Under the pieces are notes generated by a model. It ran no database searches and was not told where the DNA came from. It worked only from the letters and a program-made list of their open reading frames with translations. A DNA stretch of 64,000 bases from Unio delphinus (lineage: Eukaryota > Mollusca > Bivalvia > Unionida > Unionidae): assembly GCA_029339505.1 (NCBI GenBank), contig JAQISU010000026.1, positions 2,509,501 to 2,573,500 on the forward strand. Direction: 5' to 3'. The translations under genes were made by a program, and so were the position numbers. Every line of letters starts with the position of its first letter. Position 1 is the first letter of the stretch. Below are positions 8,546-19,466 of the stretch, one piece after another.

Positions 8546-8655
8546 GGCTTAACTCAATTTTTCAGCACTTAGACTCGAACCCACGCAGACAGAGGTGAGA
8601 TGGCAGTGATCCGTAACTGATCGGCGCTTTAGACCACTCGGCCACTACGGTGCTG
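8507..8655 (-). mobile_element. Truncated tRNA-derived SINE, family A
   Basis: Read on the minus strand it has a tRNA-like head with A box TGGCCGAGTGG and B box GGTTCGAGTCT and ends in a long A tract (T tract at 8511-8543 on the plus strand). The same family occurs at about 10117, 28323, 34486 and 61225. Confidence 0.75.
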
Positions 8656-8931
8656 TAGATAATGTCTACATTATTATTTGTTGCAGCCTGCTAGTCGGAT
8701 ACTGGATCTCCGGCTATTTTATTTCCGTTCATGTCGAGTTCCCTTGTCATTGTATCACCATATGTTTGTACTCGAGGGCGAATATTATCCGATATAGTTG
8801 ACATAAGAACACCGGGTTTAATCGTTCCGTTATTATCAAACACGGCTATACTTTTTTCCAGTTACTCTATTAATTCTGACGATAAATTCCGGCAATGAAA
8901 GATTTACTCGTTTTAAATATCCTTGCTTATC

Positions 8932-9125
8932 CGGCAGATGCGTAGCTAGAGTATTTGGAGCCCGGGGACAAGATTCATTTTAACGCCACCCCCACCCCCT
9001 CAACTCTAAACCCATTTTTTTTTCATTAAATTAATTAAACTAAGCCCATTTTTGCACAACCTCCCACTAGTCTGGCCCCCGGGGACATCTGTTCCCATCT
9101 GCCCCGCCCCCTCCCGCTACGCCTG
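8932..9125. mobile_element. Small GC-rich MITE-like insertion
   Basis: A C/G-rich block interrupts the fibre-gene remnant between two copies of TTATC (8927-8931 and 9126-9130). Its ends carry an imperfect inverted match around GCGTAGC. The superfamily is unclear. Confidence 0.45.
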
Positions 9126-9180
9126 TTATCTTGAAATACAACCACTTCGTTTGGATTCACATTGCAAGATTTATTAATTC

Positions 9181-10057
9181 AAATATTTCATCGTTAATGA
9201 TTTTGTTCTGTAAACATCTACCATTATAATATAAGTTCTTCTGTAAACATCTACCATTATAATATAAGATATATATGCTAAGTAACAGAAAAAAGTGACA
9301 ACCAGCAAGTCTTTTAAAACTTAAAATAAGGTTTATTTCAATATATTAGAAAGTGAAAAATTCAAATTAACTCTGGGTTTCGTGAATGAAATCCTAAGTA
9401 TTCTTCATAATTTCATCATATTTCCCAAAAATATCAAGTATTAAAAGTTATAGTGGCAATCCAAATGAAGTTCAATCGATTGTGCTGAAGTGCCAATAGG
9501 CTGATGCACATAAATGATATAATCCAAAATGTCTTTAAATGAATTCACAGTAAGTCCAAAACAACTACAAAATTTTATAGTCTGAGCAATTTGTAACTTA
9601 AATGAATAATGGAAAAAAATATGCACAGCTATTCACTCCACAAATACCAAAGGGTATGGTACATATCACCTTTGCATAAAAGTTAAGACCTTTTAAAGTT
9701 TTTGAAATCACTGTTAACAGGGTCAATTAGTTTAGCAGCTAGCCCATCAGGAATTAGATCAGCCTAGTTTTTTTTCAAAAACCAATGACCTGTACTCCTG
9801 TCTCAGCAACATGTTTACTACTATCCAGAAACTATGTAATGATCGCATCTTAAAGTAAAAACTAAAAATTATAAAGAAAATTAGTATTTAATGTTATTTA
9901 CAAAATGACCTTATAATCTATATTGATGAAAAAGTGAAATACATAATATACTTAACATGATAAGTGTGTTGAACCTGTGGCAATTAAATAAATCTATAGT
10001 ACAATCTTGTCAACATTCTTCTGTAGCAGTGTACATATCATGCTGCAAAATTAGGAA
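9181..10057. other. AT-rich non-coding stretch
   Basis: No supported gene. A short direct duplication (CTGTAAACATCTACCATTAT) lies at about 9209-9263. The rest is anonymous AT-rich DNA. Confidence 0.5.
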
Positions 10058-10116
10058 TTGGCAATTAATGTGCGGTGAGAAGTTAAACGTGTACAATAAT
10101 ACAAACCATAAATTAA

Positions 10117-10891
10117 GGGGGCCCCAAGTGGCCGAGTGGTCTAAAGCGCTTTCCGTTACGGACAGAGTTGATAGATAGGCGTTTTTTTTCTTCGCCCAAT
10201 TCTGCTCCTTTCGAAATTGGTTTGCGTGAAATTTTTTTAGATTGCGGGTCGCGGTTTTTTGGGCTGGTTTCTGATTTGAGTCATCTCAATTTGGGCTGCA
10301 TCAAATTGCTATTAAATTCTCCGCATTCAATTTCAAATTGGCGCTAGTGACGATAATATCTAAAAATCTTAATTAATCCATCATTCTGGATGTATCTCCA
10401 TAGATGTATCTCACATAGTTAATTTTTTTTTTCAATTCCGGAACATGAAGAACGTAGCGCGCTTCTAATTTCAAATTTCAATTAACCTAGCATATATATC
10501 CTGGTAACTGTAGCCTGTAGTGCGGATGCACTATTATCACTGTTATAATATTGTTAAATTTATGTTATTTGGTTCTTATTTACTCGTCAGATTTTAATAT
10601 ATAAATTGGGCGGTTTGGGGGCTGCTTTTTAAAGGTACACGGGTGGGAACTGAAAAAAATATCTGGCAACACTGGTTACGGATCACTGCCATCTCACTTC
10701 TGCCCGCTTGGTTCGAGTCTAAGATTCGGCCAATGTAGTTATGTGATAAAGCTTGCCAGTGCTTCTCGTGGGTCGGTTTGTTGTTTCTGGTTTTCCCCGG
10801 GTTCTTCCTCCACCAATAATACTGGCCACCATGTATAGCCTATCGTGTGCTGAAAACTGGCTTAACTGGTTTAACACCCTACAACAACTAC
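10117..10891 (+). mobile_element. tRNA-derived SINE, family A, interrupted by a hAT-like MITE
   Basis: The tRNA-like head (GGCCGAGTGGTCTAAAGCGC) begins at about 10117. The body resumes at 10675 with GGATCACTGCCATCTCAC and ends near CTACAACAACTAC. AAATTAA flanks it on both sides (10110-10116 and 10892-10898), a plausible target-site duplication. A 512-bp element lies inside. Confidence 0.75.
10163..10674. mobile_element. hAT-like non-autonomous element
   Basis: The insert is bounded by the 8-bp duplication GTTACGGA (10155-10162 and 10675-10682). Its ends form inverted repeats: CAGAGTTGATAGATA on the left and CAGTGTTGCCAGATA on the right complement. An 8-bp duplication and CAG-type ends are hAT hallmarks. 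No transposase is present. Confidence 0.8.
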
Positions 10892-11146
10892 AAATTAATG
10901 TGCGGTAAGAAGTTAAACATGTACGGTAATACAAACCATAAATTGGCATGGTAAGAATCTAAACGTGTACAAACCATAAATTGGCAATTCATGTGTAGTA
11001 AGAAGATAAACGTGTACCATAATACAAACCATAATATTGGCAATTAATGTTCTGTAAGAATATAAACGTGTACAGTATTACAAACCATGAATTGGCAATT
11101 AATGTGCGATAAAAAGCTAAACGTGTACAATAATACAACCATTAAA

Positions 11147-12641
11147 AAAATTCTAAGTATTTTCATTGCTAAAAATAAATGTCTGCTTGATGTAAGAGCA
11201 ACAAAAAAAAATTAATATTACAAAATCAGCAAACTGGTGTAAAGAAAGGTTTAATTAAACACATAAATGGAAAAGTAGTAATGGGTTAACAAGGCCTACC
11301 AATGACGAAATGATGAAATACAGAGACTACAGGACAAGTATAAATATAATTGAGAAATTATGTCGTCGAGTTAAAAGGTATTTCGTGCTTATGTTGTAAT
11401 CAATACCTAAACATTTTAAACGTTTATAGAAATTTGCTAGATAGCATTGTAATACAAAACTGTTACTATTGTATTATATTATGAAATTTAAAAGGGTTCT
11501 GTAAAATAATTTAATAAACTTTCTTCTATAGTAGTGTGTAAAATGAAAATTAAGAAAACATGTGCAAGCTTAATAATTAATGTATTTAAAAACTTGTGAA
11601 AATATATCCCGGAATACAATTCTTATTAAAAATTGAAAATAAAATGTCATGGTGCCATGGTAAAATGGAACATGTTGAAGTTACAGACTGCAAAATTTAA
11701 CAAATACAACAAACTAACTCGTATAAAATAGTAAATTAGTAAGAGATTGTTGTATTTTGAACCTTCAATAGGGCCAGTAAAAATAGAACAACAACGAAAA
11801 TCGGTTAAGACAAACTAGCTTTCTTGACTCGTGAACTAGAGTACTGAATCTCCTTCAGAGGAGAACGTGCAAACGTTTGAAGGCTAATGGAAATCTACAC
11901 CAGCTAGAAGTTACTCAAAGTTCTCAACAGAATAAATGCTATGGATTTTTAAAGAGTGGCACTTGAACTTAGAATGTTCTATAATATGTATGGGCACCAT
12001 CTGGGCATTTGGATTGCATTAGCTTCCGGGCTTTGAAAAGATATATCCTCATTTACAAATATTTCGAGGGAACGTTGTTCTTCAGATGTGCTTGGGCGTT
12101 ATACAGTTTCTGATGAGAATGGTAAGTGGAAAATTTTATAAGTTTATCCCTTGGTTTGTGTGACTGACCCTTTCTTATATTTGAATCTGTCACTGTCTTT
12201 GGAGTCAATATCTAAGCAGAGTGATTTAGACATTGTATAACGTATTTGTCAGTGTCTTCATCGTGGCTTCATGTGACACGTGTGATCCAGGGACAGTTTC
12301 GGCAGCTTTACTGTTCTGCATTGTCAACATTTTGATAACGTTTCGACATGCTATCTTTGAGTTTAGCATTCTCTGATTCCATTCTGATACTCAGTGTCAT
12401 AGTAACACCGTCCCTCTTCTATAGAGTTAACCATAAAACTGGGTATTGGATGTTGCCTGCAGCAGCTGAGAGATTTTCAGCTCTTCAAGCCGTAGGGTTA
12501 TTTTTTTTTATCTACAATAAAAACAACACTCGGATGATGCTGATCCCATCGTTCATGAACCAAAATTGCTAAGGTTCCTGGGAATTCCGACATTTTCAAT
12601 TGTTCGGATTCACATTATTTTACATGTCAGACCTTCATTCA
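11147..12641. other. AT-rich non-coding stretch left of the Polinton
   Basis: No supported gene, tRNA or mobile-element structure. Short ORFs (for example about 12348-12572) show no recognisable motif. Confidence 0.5.
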
Positions 12642-12646
12642 GAAGA

Positions 12647-12788
12647 AGTAGTAGAGAGTCTCTGCAGACTTTTTTTAGAGACCTCCATTTGATAAAATAA
12701 CTGTTATTTTATGTTATCAATATTTTTTTTCAGATTTACAACTTATAAAGTCCTCGTGTTGACAGCAAACACGGTTATCCGGGAACAA
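12647..12788 (+). repeat. Left terminal inverted repeat of the Polinton
   Basis: The 142-bp repeat runs from AGTAGTAGAG to ATCCGGGAACAA and matches the reverse complement of 27850-27986 with few differences (indels near the tip and in a TA/T tract). The AG start is typical of Polintons. Confidence 0.9.
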
Positions 12789-12807
12789 TGTATATAATCA
12801 AAGATTC

Positions 12808-13276
12808 ATGGCAAACGTCGGAGAAGCACAGATTACTAGATTAACTAGAATACTGTTGGCTGCGATCAAGAAATTTCTCCCGGTAAGAGATTCTTTCAGA
12901 GATAAGTTGCAACAACGACAACAACAAAAGTTAGATTTTTCTACTGATACTGAACAATTATTTAAGCCGATAACTGCAGTAACTGAAAAGGTTGTAACCG
13001 CTACTGAAAAAGTTGATACAGAAGCTGCAAAGAATGGGATAGAAACTGCAAAGATAAAAAAAAAAAAAAAAAAAAATTAAAGAATCTTTAAAAACTCTTC
13101 CGGGTGATGTAGTTGCAGCACAACCCACACCAGTAGATGTTCAAAAAGCGGGAAAGATATATCTACCTGATGAAATATTTACACAAAATTTATTTGATGA
13201 TATTAAAAATATTTCTACGGTTGAAGATTTAGCTGATTTTGCTCATAAGAATTTTCGAAATAAAAGAAATATATAA
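12808..13276 (+). pseudogene. First Polinton gene, unknown, frameshifted
   Basis: An ATG 19 bases inside the left repeat opens a Lys/Glu/Gln/Thr-rich protein with predicted coiled coil. The frame breaks in a 20-base A tract (13057-13077) and continues in another frame (IKESLKTLPGDVV onward, ending NFRNKRNI) to a stop at 13276. About 155 residues would have been encoded. The function is not recognised; its place at the element end suggests a structural gene. Confidence 0.45.
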
Positions 13277-13281
13277 AAACT

Positions 13282-13734
13282 ATGTATAACCAACTTATAA
13301 ATTCTTTTGAAAAATGGTATAAAAAAATATATTTGGCAAAATATGGCAGATCAAAAACTTATGAAACAGATAAAGCTTTTGCTAAATATAAGGAAATAAT
13401 AAATGTTTTAGAGGGAGTTTTACCACCGCCATATGTGGAACAATTACCAGATGAAATAGAAATAAAAGCTGAAGTTGATCCTGCGCAAAGTATACCTGAA
13501 AAATCGGGTTTGGGGTATCACGGTGGTAATATACCATGTTCAAGAAGTATCCTCGATGATATATCACTGTTAGAAGTTCTCGTCGGAGGAAAACGAGCTG
13601 GAAATAATTATCCGGAGATAATTAACGAGGCAGCTGAAATTTGTCAACGACTATTTCAAGGTCGTGTAATGGATATTGGACTATATCGTAGTTTTATCGA
13701 TGAACTTACTGATGACTATTACAGAGATTTATGA
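13282..13734 (+). CDS. 150-residue Polinton protein, unknown, intact frame
   Basis: The ATG lies five bases after the preceding stop, suggesting co-expression. The product starts with an aromatic/basic helix (FEKWYKKIYLAKYG), has a Pro/Glu middle (LPPPYVEQLPDEIE) and a helical C-terminus ending YYRDL. I recognise no family. It is one of few unbroken frames in this element, which at 150 codons could be chance or recent decay elsewhere. It overlaps upstream codons of the next frame, but that gene likely starts at 13772. Confidence 0.5.
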   Translation: MYNQLINSFEKWYKKIYLAKYGRSKTYETDKAFAKYKEIINVLEGVLPPPYVEQLPDEIEIKAEVDPAQSIPEKSGLGYHGGNIPCSRSILDDISLLEVLVGGKRAGNNYPEIINEAAEICQRLFQGRVMDIGLYRSFIDELTDDYYRDL

Positions 13735-13771
13735 TTTTGTCATCCGATTAGATAACTTGCATTTAAATAAA

Positions 13772-14504
13772 ATGATAGTACATCGTAGTATGAATAGAGC
13801 AAGACCAGTTTACGTCGTAAATTCACGATTGCCTGTGTATAAGGTGACCTACGGTGATGGATTAGGTGACGTTGTCTCTGGGCATTTTACTAGAATTGCT
13901 CCAAAGATTTTACCGATCGGTAAAGAAATAGCGTCAAAAGCTATTGGAGTTCTCGGCGATAAGATTGGTAGCGAAGCTGGTTTTGTTTGATTAGGATTTT
14001 TAACGTAGCTTTAACAATTTTTCAGTCATATCGCTACGATGTCTGCTGTGAGTCAGTTTATAGTGATGTCTAGTACTGAGGCATCATGCTGCAGACATGT
14101 AGCATGATGTCCCACCCAGTCACATTATCCTGACACCAGGCTGACCAGTCCAAACACTAACCTCTTAATGCTGAGCGTCAAGCGAGGCAGCTGTAAGTAC
14201 CATTTTTGTAAATCTTTGGTATGACTCGGCCAGGGATCAAACCCACGACCTCCCGCTTTCGCGGCGAACGCTCTAACCATTAGGCCACCGGAGTAGTTTA
14301 GCGAAGCTGGTAGCAGGGTTGGTAATCTTGCTATTGGCGCATTTGATGCTGCAAAGGAAAAACTTATGTCGTTGGTGAGAAGAAAAAAAACCAGTAAAAT
14401 TACCGCCTAAAAATCAGATGCCGCCTCAGGTAAGTAAGGTAATAAATGAAATAGCAAAACATATATTACAATCAGTTGCTGGTTCTGGTCTAAGAAGATT
14501 ATGA
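13772..14504 (+). pseudogene. Basic virion-protein-like gene split by a SINE
   Basis: The ATG at 13772 opens a frame with a glycine/alanine-rich helical segment (IGKEIASKAIGVLGDKIG). A SINE at 13982-14298 duplicated the TAGCGAAGCTGGT target. The frame resumes after it (SRVGNLAIGAFDAAKEKL), slips in an A tract near 14384-14391 and ends GSGLRRL at 14504. The amphipathic, basic, Gly/Ala-rich makeup suggests a small internal capsid protein of the kind seen in adenovirus-like virions; this is inference from composition and from its place just before the capsid gene. Confidence 0.45.
13982..14298 (-). mobile_element. tRNA-derived SINE, family B, with exact target duplication
   Basis: The minus strand has a tRNA-like head (TGGCCTAATGGTTAGAGC and GTCGTGGGTTTGATCC) and the conserved body CCTGGTGTCAGGATAATGTG. 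TAGCGAAGCTGGT flanks both sides (13969-13981 and 14299-14311), so it inserted into the Polinton gene after that gene existed. Confidence 0.9.
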
Positions 14505-14529
14505 TTTAGATCGACGACTATATAATAAA

Positions 14530-15911
14530 ATGTTTAAACATGAAATAGATGACGCTTTTGATTTTGATGCTCCTGTACGAAACAAAGATGATGTACGCGA
14601 TTATCAATATTTTTAGTATAGCGCTCCGATCCCTGATGCAAGATCACGAATTGAACTTAAATTCGATGATTCATCCAAATATTTCTTGCCGTGTGAGGCA
14701 TTCATCGAAGTAGAGGGACAACTATTACGAGCTGATGAAACACCATTTCTTCCTGCTGCCGGTCTCAATAATATTCCGATAGGATTTGTCAACAATGGTA
14801 TAATGGCACTATTTAGTGTTGCACAGTATATAATGAATTCTACTAGAATCGAATCCATCGATAACGATGTTGATGATGCAACTACAATAATGGGTCTAGC
14901 TAGATACTCTGATGATTTTATTAAGTCTGCGGGTCATTCAATGATGTTCGCGAAGGATCTCACCAATAACGCTGATCATGTTTATGTTATATACAGTTGC
15001 TGCTACTGATGCTGATGTTGAACTTGTTGTTTTAGGTAATAATATTACTTACAATCTAGGATTTGCAGCGCGAAAAAGGATGATAGACATCAATGGTAGA
15101 TTTTCGTGTGCGATTTCATTGTCTCATATATTTGGAATTTGCAGAGATATCAGAAAAATTATCGTTGGAGCCAGTCATTCTGTAGTGCTCATGCAAAGAC
15201 AAACTGATGATTATGCTGTTTGGCATTGTGCTGATCCTGTTCCTCATGGTAAAGTAAGACTATCAAAACTAATTTTGAGGATGCCAATTATGACTCCATC
15301 GTTGTCTATTAAAACTCGGTTGTTATCTTCTATGGATCATGGAGGAAAATCACTATTATCGTGGTCTGATATTATAACAGCTACCACAAATAATACTGTT
15401 GGTGGTGTTTTTACTTGGCAGATCGCGCATACAAAAAATGTTTCCGCGCCAAGACATATCTTTGTTGTGCTGCAAAATTTAGAACGAACACAAGTAGATC
15501 CAGCAGTTGCTAATGATAGTTTACAACTACGTAGTCATATGATATTTGATCAATGTGGTGTCAATTATGTATCATTGAGAATAAGTAATCAGCAAGAGCC
15601 CGCTGAAATCTTATTCTCGATTACAATAACAATCAAATAGGTAGAGTGTATCATCGTTTGTGGTCTTATATACTGAACTACAGATATCACAGTGGGATTT
15701 CCAATATATGTACCCGATCTATTACTTTTGACTGCAACATCTCGATTTATCTAAACATTCAGCCGTCGACGTAAAATTTCAAGCTCGCTTAGGAGACCAC
15801 CCAGTTGGAGGATTTAGAGCGATTGCGGTTATTCTTAGCGATAAATGTATGACACTCGAGGGTGGTGGTGGAAAGATGAGAATCATTGATGCACCCATTG
15901 AAAATATGTAA
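14530..15911 (+). pseudogene. Polinton major capsid protein (double jelly-roll, hexon-like)
   Basis: About 460 codons remain in shifted pieces. A stop (14614-14616) interrupts after 28 codons. Then come an FLPCEAFIEVEGQL strand, an ARKRMIDINGRFSC motif followed by ISLSHIFGICRD, a VVLMQR strand, and RMPIMTP. The C-terminal half has APRHIFVVLQNLER and a final fragment (DLSKHSAVDVKFQARLGDHP) in another frame, ending at 15911. Motif order fits the double jelly-roll major capsid proteins of Polintons and adintoviruses, which assemble as trimers into an icosahedral shell. At least three frameshifts or stops make it non-functional. The family call is by motif pattern, not search. Confidence 0.75.
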
Positions 15912-15966
15912 TTAAAACGCTAACGTTTTCCAATGCAACAATTAGATGATGTGCTATCTAATTAAA

Positions 15967-16728
15967 ATGTCGTACAGTCATGTTAATGTCACATTGACCC
16001 CTGGTCAAGTAAAGAAACTGAAATCGAAAAATTCTGTTACGTGTGGCACAAAGATAACTTTGAAGCGTGAACAGATGACAGGCGGACCAAATAAATTGTC
16101 GTTGACAAAAACTCAACTTAATCATTTCAATAAAGCTAAATCTGCGAGTACTGGAGTTCAGTTGACTTTTTCACAGGCCGCAGTCAACGATATGATCAAA
16201 TCCGGTGGAATATTTCCTCTCGCTGCACTAGCTCCACTAGCTATCCCTGTTCTTAAAGCTCTTGGATTAGGCGCTGCTGGAGCTGTTGGTAGCAATCTTA
16301 TAGGTAAAAATTTTGGAAACGGGTACCAAAAAAAAGGGAAAAGGGTTCAGATTACCAGGGAGCCGATACAAAAGACATTACGGGACTCATCAAGGTTTTA
16401 TTCCCCCGTTGTTACTGCCGCTCGCCGCAAAGCTGTTTACGTAACAACATCGCATATATCACCGATTTCCAATTTTGATTTGATCGACGAGGTAAAAAAA
16501 ACTCCCAATAAAACATTTCAGAGGTGTATTCATGAAAGATCAATTACCAACACAACCAAGTATCCCAGAAACTGGTATAATTAATCTCGATGATAACACT
16601 GGACCTGGAACTCATTGGTGGGTTACGCGATACATCCTAAATCAATTATTTATTTTGATTCGTATGGATTACCTCCGCCAAAGGAATTTCTTAAATATAT
16701 ATCCTGGATGGATTCAATTCCAATGTGA
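15967..16728 (+). pseudogene. Membrane-active core-protein-like region fused to adenain-type protease
   Basis: The N-terminal 125 codons contain repeated LTKTQ/LTPGQ-like phrases, then a hydrophobic Gly/Ala/Leu stretch (ALAPLAIPVLKALGLGAAGA), then a basic linker; this layout recurs in Polinton minor virion proteins and may be membrane-active. Directly downstream, with a frameshift near 16490-16530, comes the start of an adenovirus-type cysteine protease: ISNFDLIDEVKK, then LPTQPSIPETGIINLDD, the catalytic His in GTHWW and the Asp in YFDSYG after another shift. The catalytic Cys region is missing. Such proteases mature capsid proteins. The fusion may be real or a product of decay. Confidence 0.7.
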
Positions 16729-16890
16729 TATTCAACGTTACCCACACAGACATTAACGGATCCCCCAATATGTGGACGAGAGGTCCTTAACATGCTAACT
16801 GCGGTTTCGACATCATCTAAATTACCTCATAAAGTTGTACACGAGTACACGATGGATAACTTTTTAAAGGGAAACATATAATATAAACTC

Positions 16891-17885
16891 ATGGCAGATA
16901 TTTGGGGAAGGTCATTATCGCGTCAAACCGAAGAAGGGATTACTATCGGGTAAGTAAAAAGACTTATCAATAGAGCTATTTCATCGATAACAGGCATAGA
17001 GGAATTATTTTTAAAAAAATACGTGATCAAATAAATGTGTTTACGAATTTACAAAAATCCGTCGATGATGTTAGTCTTCGCCGAGGACCTAAAAAAACTA
17101 CGTGATGAATATAACGAACATATAAACTCATTTACAGGTTTACAAAAATGCATTAACGATGTTCAGGTCCCCCTAAATATTTTCTTTGGAGATCCACCGG
17201 TAACCGAACCACCACTTACAACGATAAAAACTTCTATGTTAGATTTTGCAACATTTAAGTCCAAGTATCACGAACACGTAAATCAATTTATAACCTTTCA
17301 TAAAATTATTATTGATAATTTTTTTTTATCTGCGGTAGATAAAATTGATATTAAACTACCAGAAATTAAGAAATCCATCGAAGATCTTAAAATAATTAGC
17401 GATGAAATAAACGCAATTAATCGGCGAATAGAAGCTATCAACGCTGATATTAAACCCACCAGTGATGTAATCACCGATGATTTACCGAGAACAATAGAAA
17501 AACTTGAAAAAATAAGAATTCCTCACGAGAAAACAAATGTTGTAAATAACGTCAATGGATTGGGTTAGGGATACTAATGATAAGTTAGATTTTAAACCGA
17601 CAGTCGCGGATATTTATCGATTAACAATAATTTCTACAGAACAATATAAATTTTATAGAGAATTCTGTCGACTATGGGAAGGAGTTCGAATATGCTGATG
17701 ATACTATAGTTATCACCGCAAGAGGGTTTAATAATGTTATAACATTTAGAGGCTATTACCATAGCCGCCTTGGTGGTATGAAAACAGAAATTAAAATAAT
17801 GGCCACTAATAATACTCTAGTTAGGACTGAAAAACCAATATCATGGTGTATAGAACTTGTGGCGGATCGAAGTAAACAACTGAAT
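16891..17885 (+). pseudogene. Fibre-like virion protein
   Basis: It starts MADIWGRSL at 16891 and soon hits stops and shifts. The longest open part (about 17035-17568) is a coiled-coil protein with repeated SFTGLQK/TNLQK-type phrases and heptads (IEDLKIISDEINAINRRIEA), ending LEKIRIPHEKTN. A beta-rich C-terminal part follows in other frames (TIVITARGFNNVITFRGYYH; IMATNNTL; ISWCIELV). The same order appears in the inverted remnant at 7974-9180, where the head domain is better kept. A receptor-binding fibre is inferred. Confidence 0.5.
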
Positions 17886-17912
17886 AGAAATCGTAAGTGT
17901 TTTCAAAATAAA

Positions 17913-18350
17913 ATGACATCGCAGCAATACCGCTATGAAGCTCTCTCCGATGAGTACCGCGTAAAAATAAAAAAAATATCGACGAAGAATCACCGCCGTT
18001 GATGTAACCGTGTACTCGATATCCAGTGTAATCACCGGTGCAGGTATTATTCTCTCTTCGGTAACTGTGATTGCCCCCGATAGCTGTTCCAATTTGTATA
18101 TCTGCAGCAACAACCATCGCGGGAATAGTAACCGCAATAACAAAAGAAATATCATCGTGTTCTCAGCGTAAACTACACGACTATACGGTTAAACTTTACA
18201 CGGTATCCAACGCGTACACATAATTGTCTTCGATGATTTCCTCATCGCTCGACGACACACTAATATCCGACGATGAGTTCTCGAAGATGACCCGCGTGTA
18301 TGATTCAACGATGTCAAAATTAGAAAAAGATAATAACAATAATGGCAACA
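17913..18350 (+). pseudogene. Conserved Polinton protein with hydrophobic core segments
   Basis: The frame starts MTSQQYRYEALSDEYRVKIKK, shifts, then reads TVYSISSVITGAGIILSSVT (hydrophobic) and a degraded middle, and ends in an acidic helical tail (LISDDEFSKMTRVYDSTMSK). A similar gene lies at 7539-7950. Family members in animal Polintons have two membrane-like segments followed by a helical tail; the function is not known. The 3' end overlaps the penton start. Confidence 0.5.
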
Positions 18351-18960
18351 TCGCAAGAACTGCTTCAACGAATAGCGGAAAATACCACTCCGGGGGAAAC
18401 AAAATTAATATCGTTGGTAACGAAAACTCCAGAGTTCAGCGTTGAATTTCCAACTCCGCTACCAGCTAACGAGATAGCGCTAACTCAGTTGAGATGTTAT
18501 TATAGTTGGCCTAATGTCAGATCAGAACCGTTCAATGGTAAACCGCCCAATAACAGTTTTACGTTCGCGTATAAAAACAACCCTGATGGCATACCAGAAT
18601 GTCACACAATACATTTACATACTGGCGCATATGACATGGAGGATATCAACAAGGAGATTATAAACCGAACTGAAACAATTACTGGAAAAAATAAAACAAT
18701 TGTCGAAGATGAAGAAGATAAATCTCCGATCGAGATAAAAGGACCTGAGCCATTGTTGTCGACGACCTTAGAGATAAATTCACCTGACTACATCGTAGAT
18801 ATATATAAAAGCTCGATCAGAACTCTGTTAGGATGGCTGAGTATATACCGGGAACCGTCGACATAAAAGATTTACCACCGGAGCCAAAAAAATCCGACTA
18901 TATTTCCACGAAGGAAGATTATCATGGTTATAATACCGGCTCGGTTCCAAAAAAAAACCT
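18342..18960 (+). pseudogene. Polinton penton (minor capsid, single jelly-roll), truncated
   Basis: The 174-codon open frame starts at the ATG 18342. It shows the N-terminal layout of Polinton pentons: EFSVEFPTPLPANEIALTQL, a CYYSWPN strand, NNSFTFAYKN, then IHLHTGAYDMEDINKEI, then TTLEINSPDYIVDIYKSSI and LLGW. After that the frame shifts into a Pro-rich segment and the rest of the expected jelly-roll is missing. Pentons sit at the five-fold vertices. Position after the fibre and two-segment genes matches the second Polinton remnant. Confidence 0.65.
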
Positions 18961-18986
18961 CGCGATGATATTACCACACAATTCAA

Positions 18987-19466
18987 ATGAATGGTGATTT
19001 TCTAAGATTTAAAAATTTACTCATCACTGAAATTAGTATAATACCCCCAACAGAGATGAAGTCATCAAATACACGGAGGTATGTAATAAAATTATTGCCG
19101 ACATGGATAAATTTAATTTACAAGTTTTTCAATCTGTTCTCGCTGATGTTCATCCCAAAACGAGAACAGATTTTGCGGCAAAATATACCCACGTTTAAGT
19201 TTCCAGGATATAACGTACCATGGTTACGAAGAAAACTAAGTAACACCATTGATGAATTCTTCCAGCGGATCCACGAAGCATGGTTGAAAAATCTCCCTGC
19301 GGTTCATTTTCGGCTACCCGAACCAAAAAGATCTGATTTTTTCACCGATGACAAACCCGTTTCGGAGATCAAGTTTAAGTATTTATTTGATTTTGATTTT
19401 CTACGTACCAACAATGTTAATCTCAACAACTCCTATGATATTTATGATGATCAGGAAATGATATAG
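18987..19466 (+). pseudogene. Unknown Polinton ORF
   Basis: A 159-codon frame with an aromatic/basic middle (FPGYNVPWLRRKLSNTIDEF) and an acidic tail. In the first third another frame looks more protein-like (EVIKYTEVCNKIIADMDKF), so two pieces of one helical protein may be joined by a frameshift near 19150-19200. No family is recognised. Confidence 0.3.

Larger units (their letters stand above)
7974..9180 (-). pseudogene. Remnant of fibre-like virion protein gene
   Basis: Reading right to left, fragments include a beta-rich domain, a phage-tail-fibre-like phrase (ELDMNGNKIAGDPVSD), a coiled-coil segment with LDKVNIPHKHN that matches LEKIRIPHEKTN of the 16891 gene, and a C-terminal beta-sandwich-like domain ending VEFVINLSS (stop at 7974). 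Together these suggest a trimeric fibre: shaft, coiled coil, then head. Frameshifts, a SINE (about 8507-8655) and a small GC-rich insertion (8932-9125) break it. Confidence 0.5.
10058..11146. repeat. Tandem repeat of about 58 bp, split by a SINE
   Basis: Units of the form AATTAATGTGCGGTAAGAAG, then TTAAACGTGTACAATAATAC and AAACCATAAATTGGC occur once at 10058-10116 and about four to five times at 10892-11146. The SINE at 10117-10891 splits the array. Confidence 0.7.

Noticed and set aside
8555..8655. tRNA gene candidates at the A/B-box sequences (also at 10117, 28323, 52780 and others)
   Set aside because: The tRNA-like heads are followed by conserved SINE bodies and poly-A or simple tails, and they do not fold into complete tRNAs by eye.
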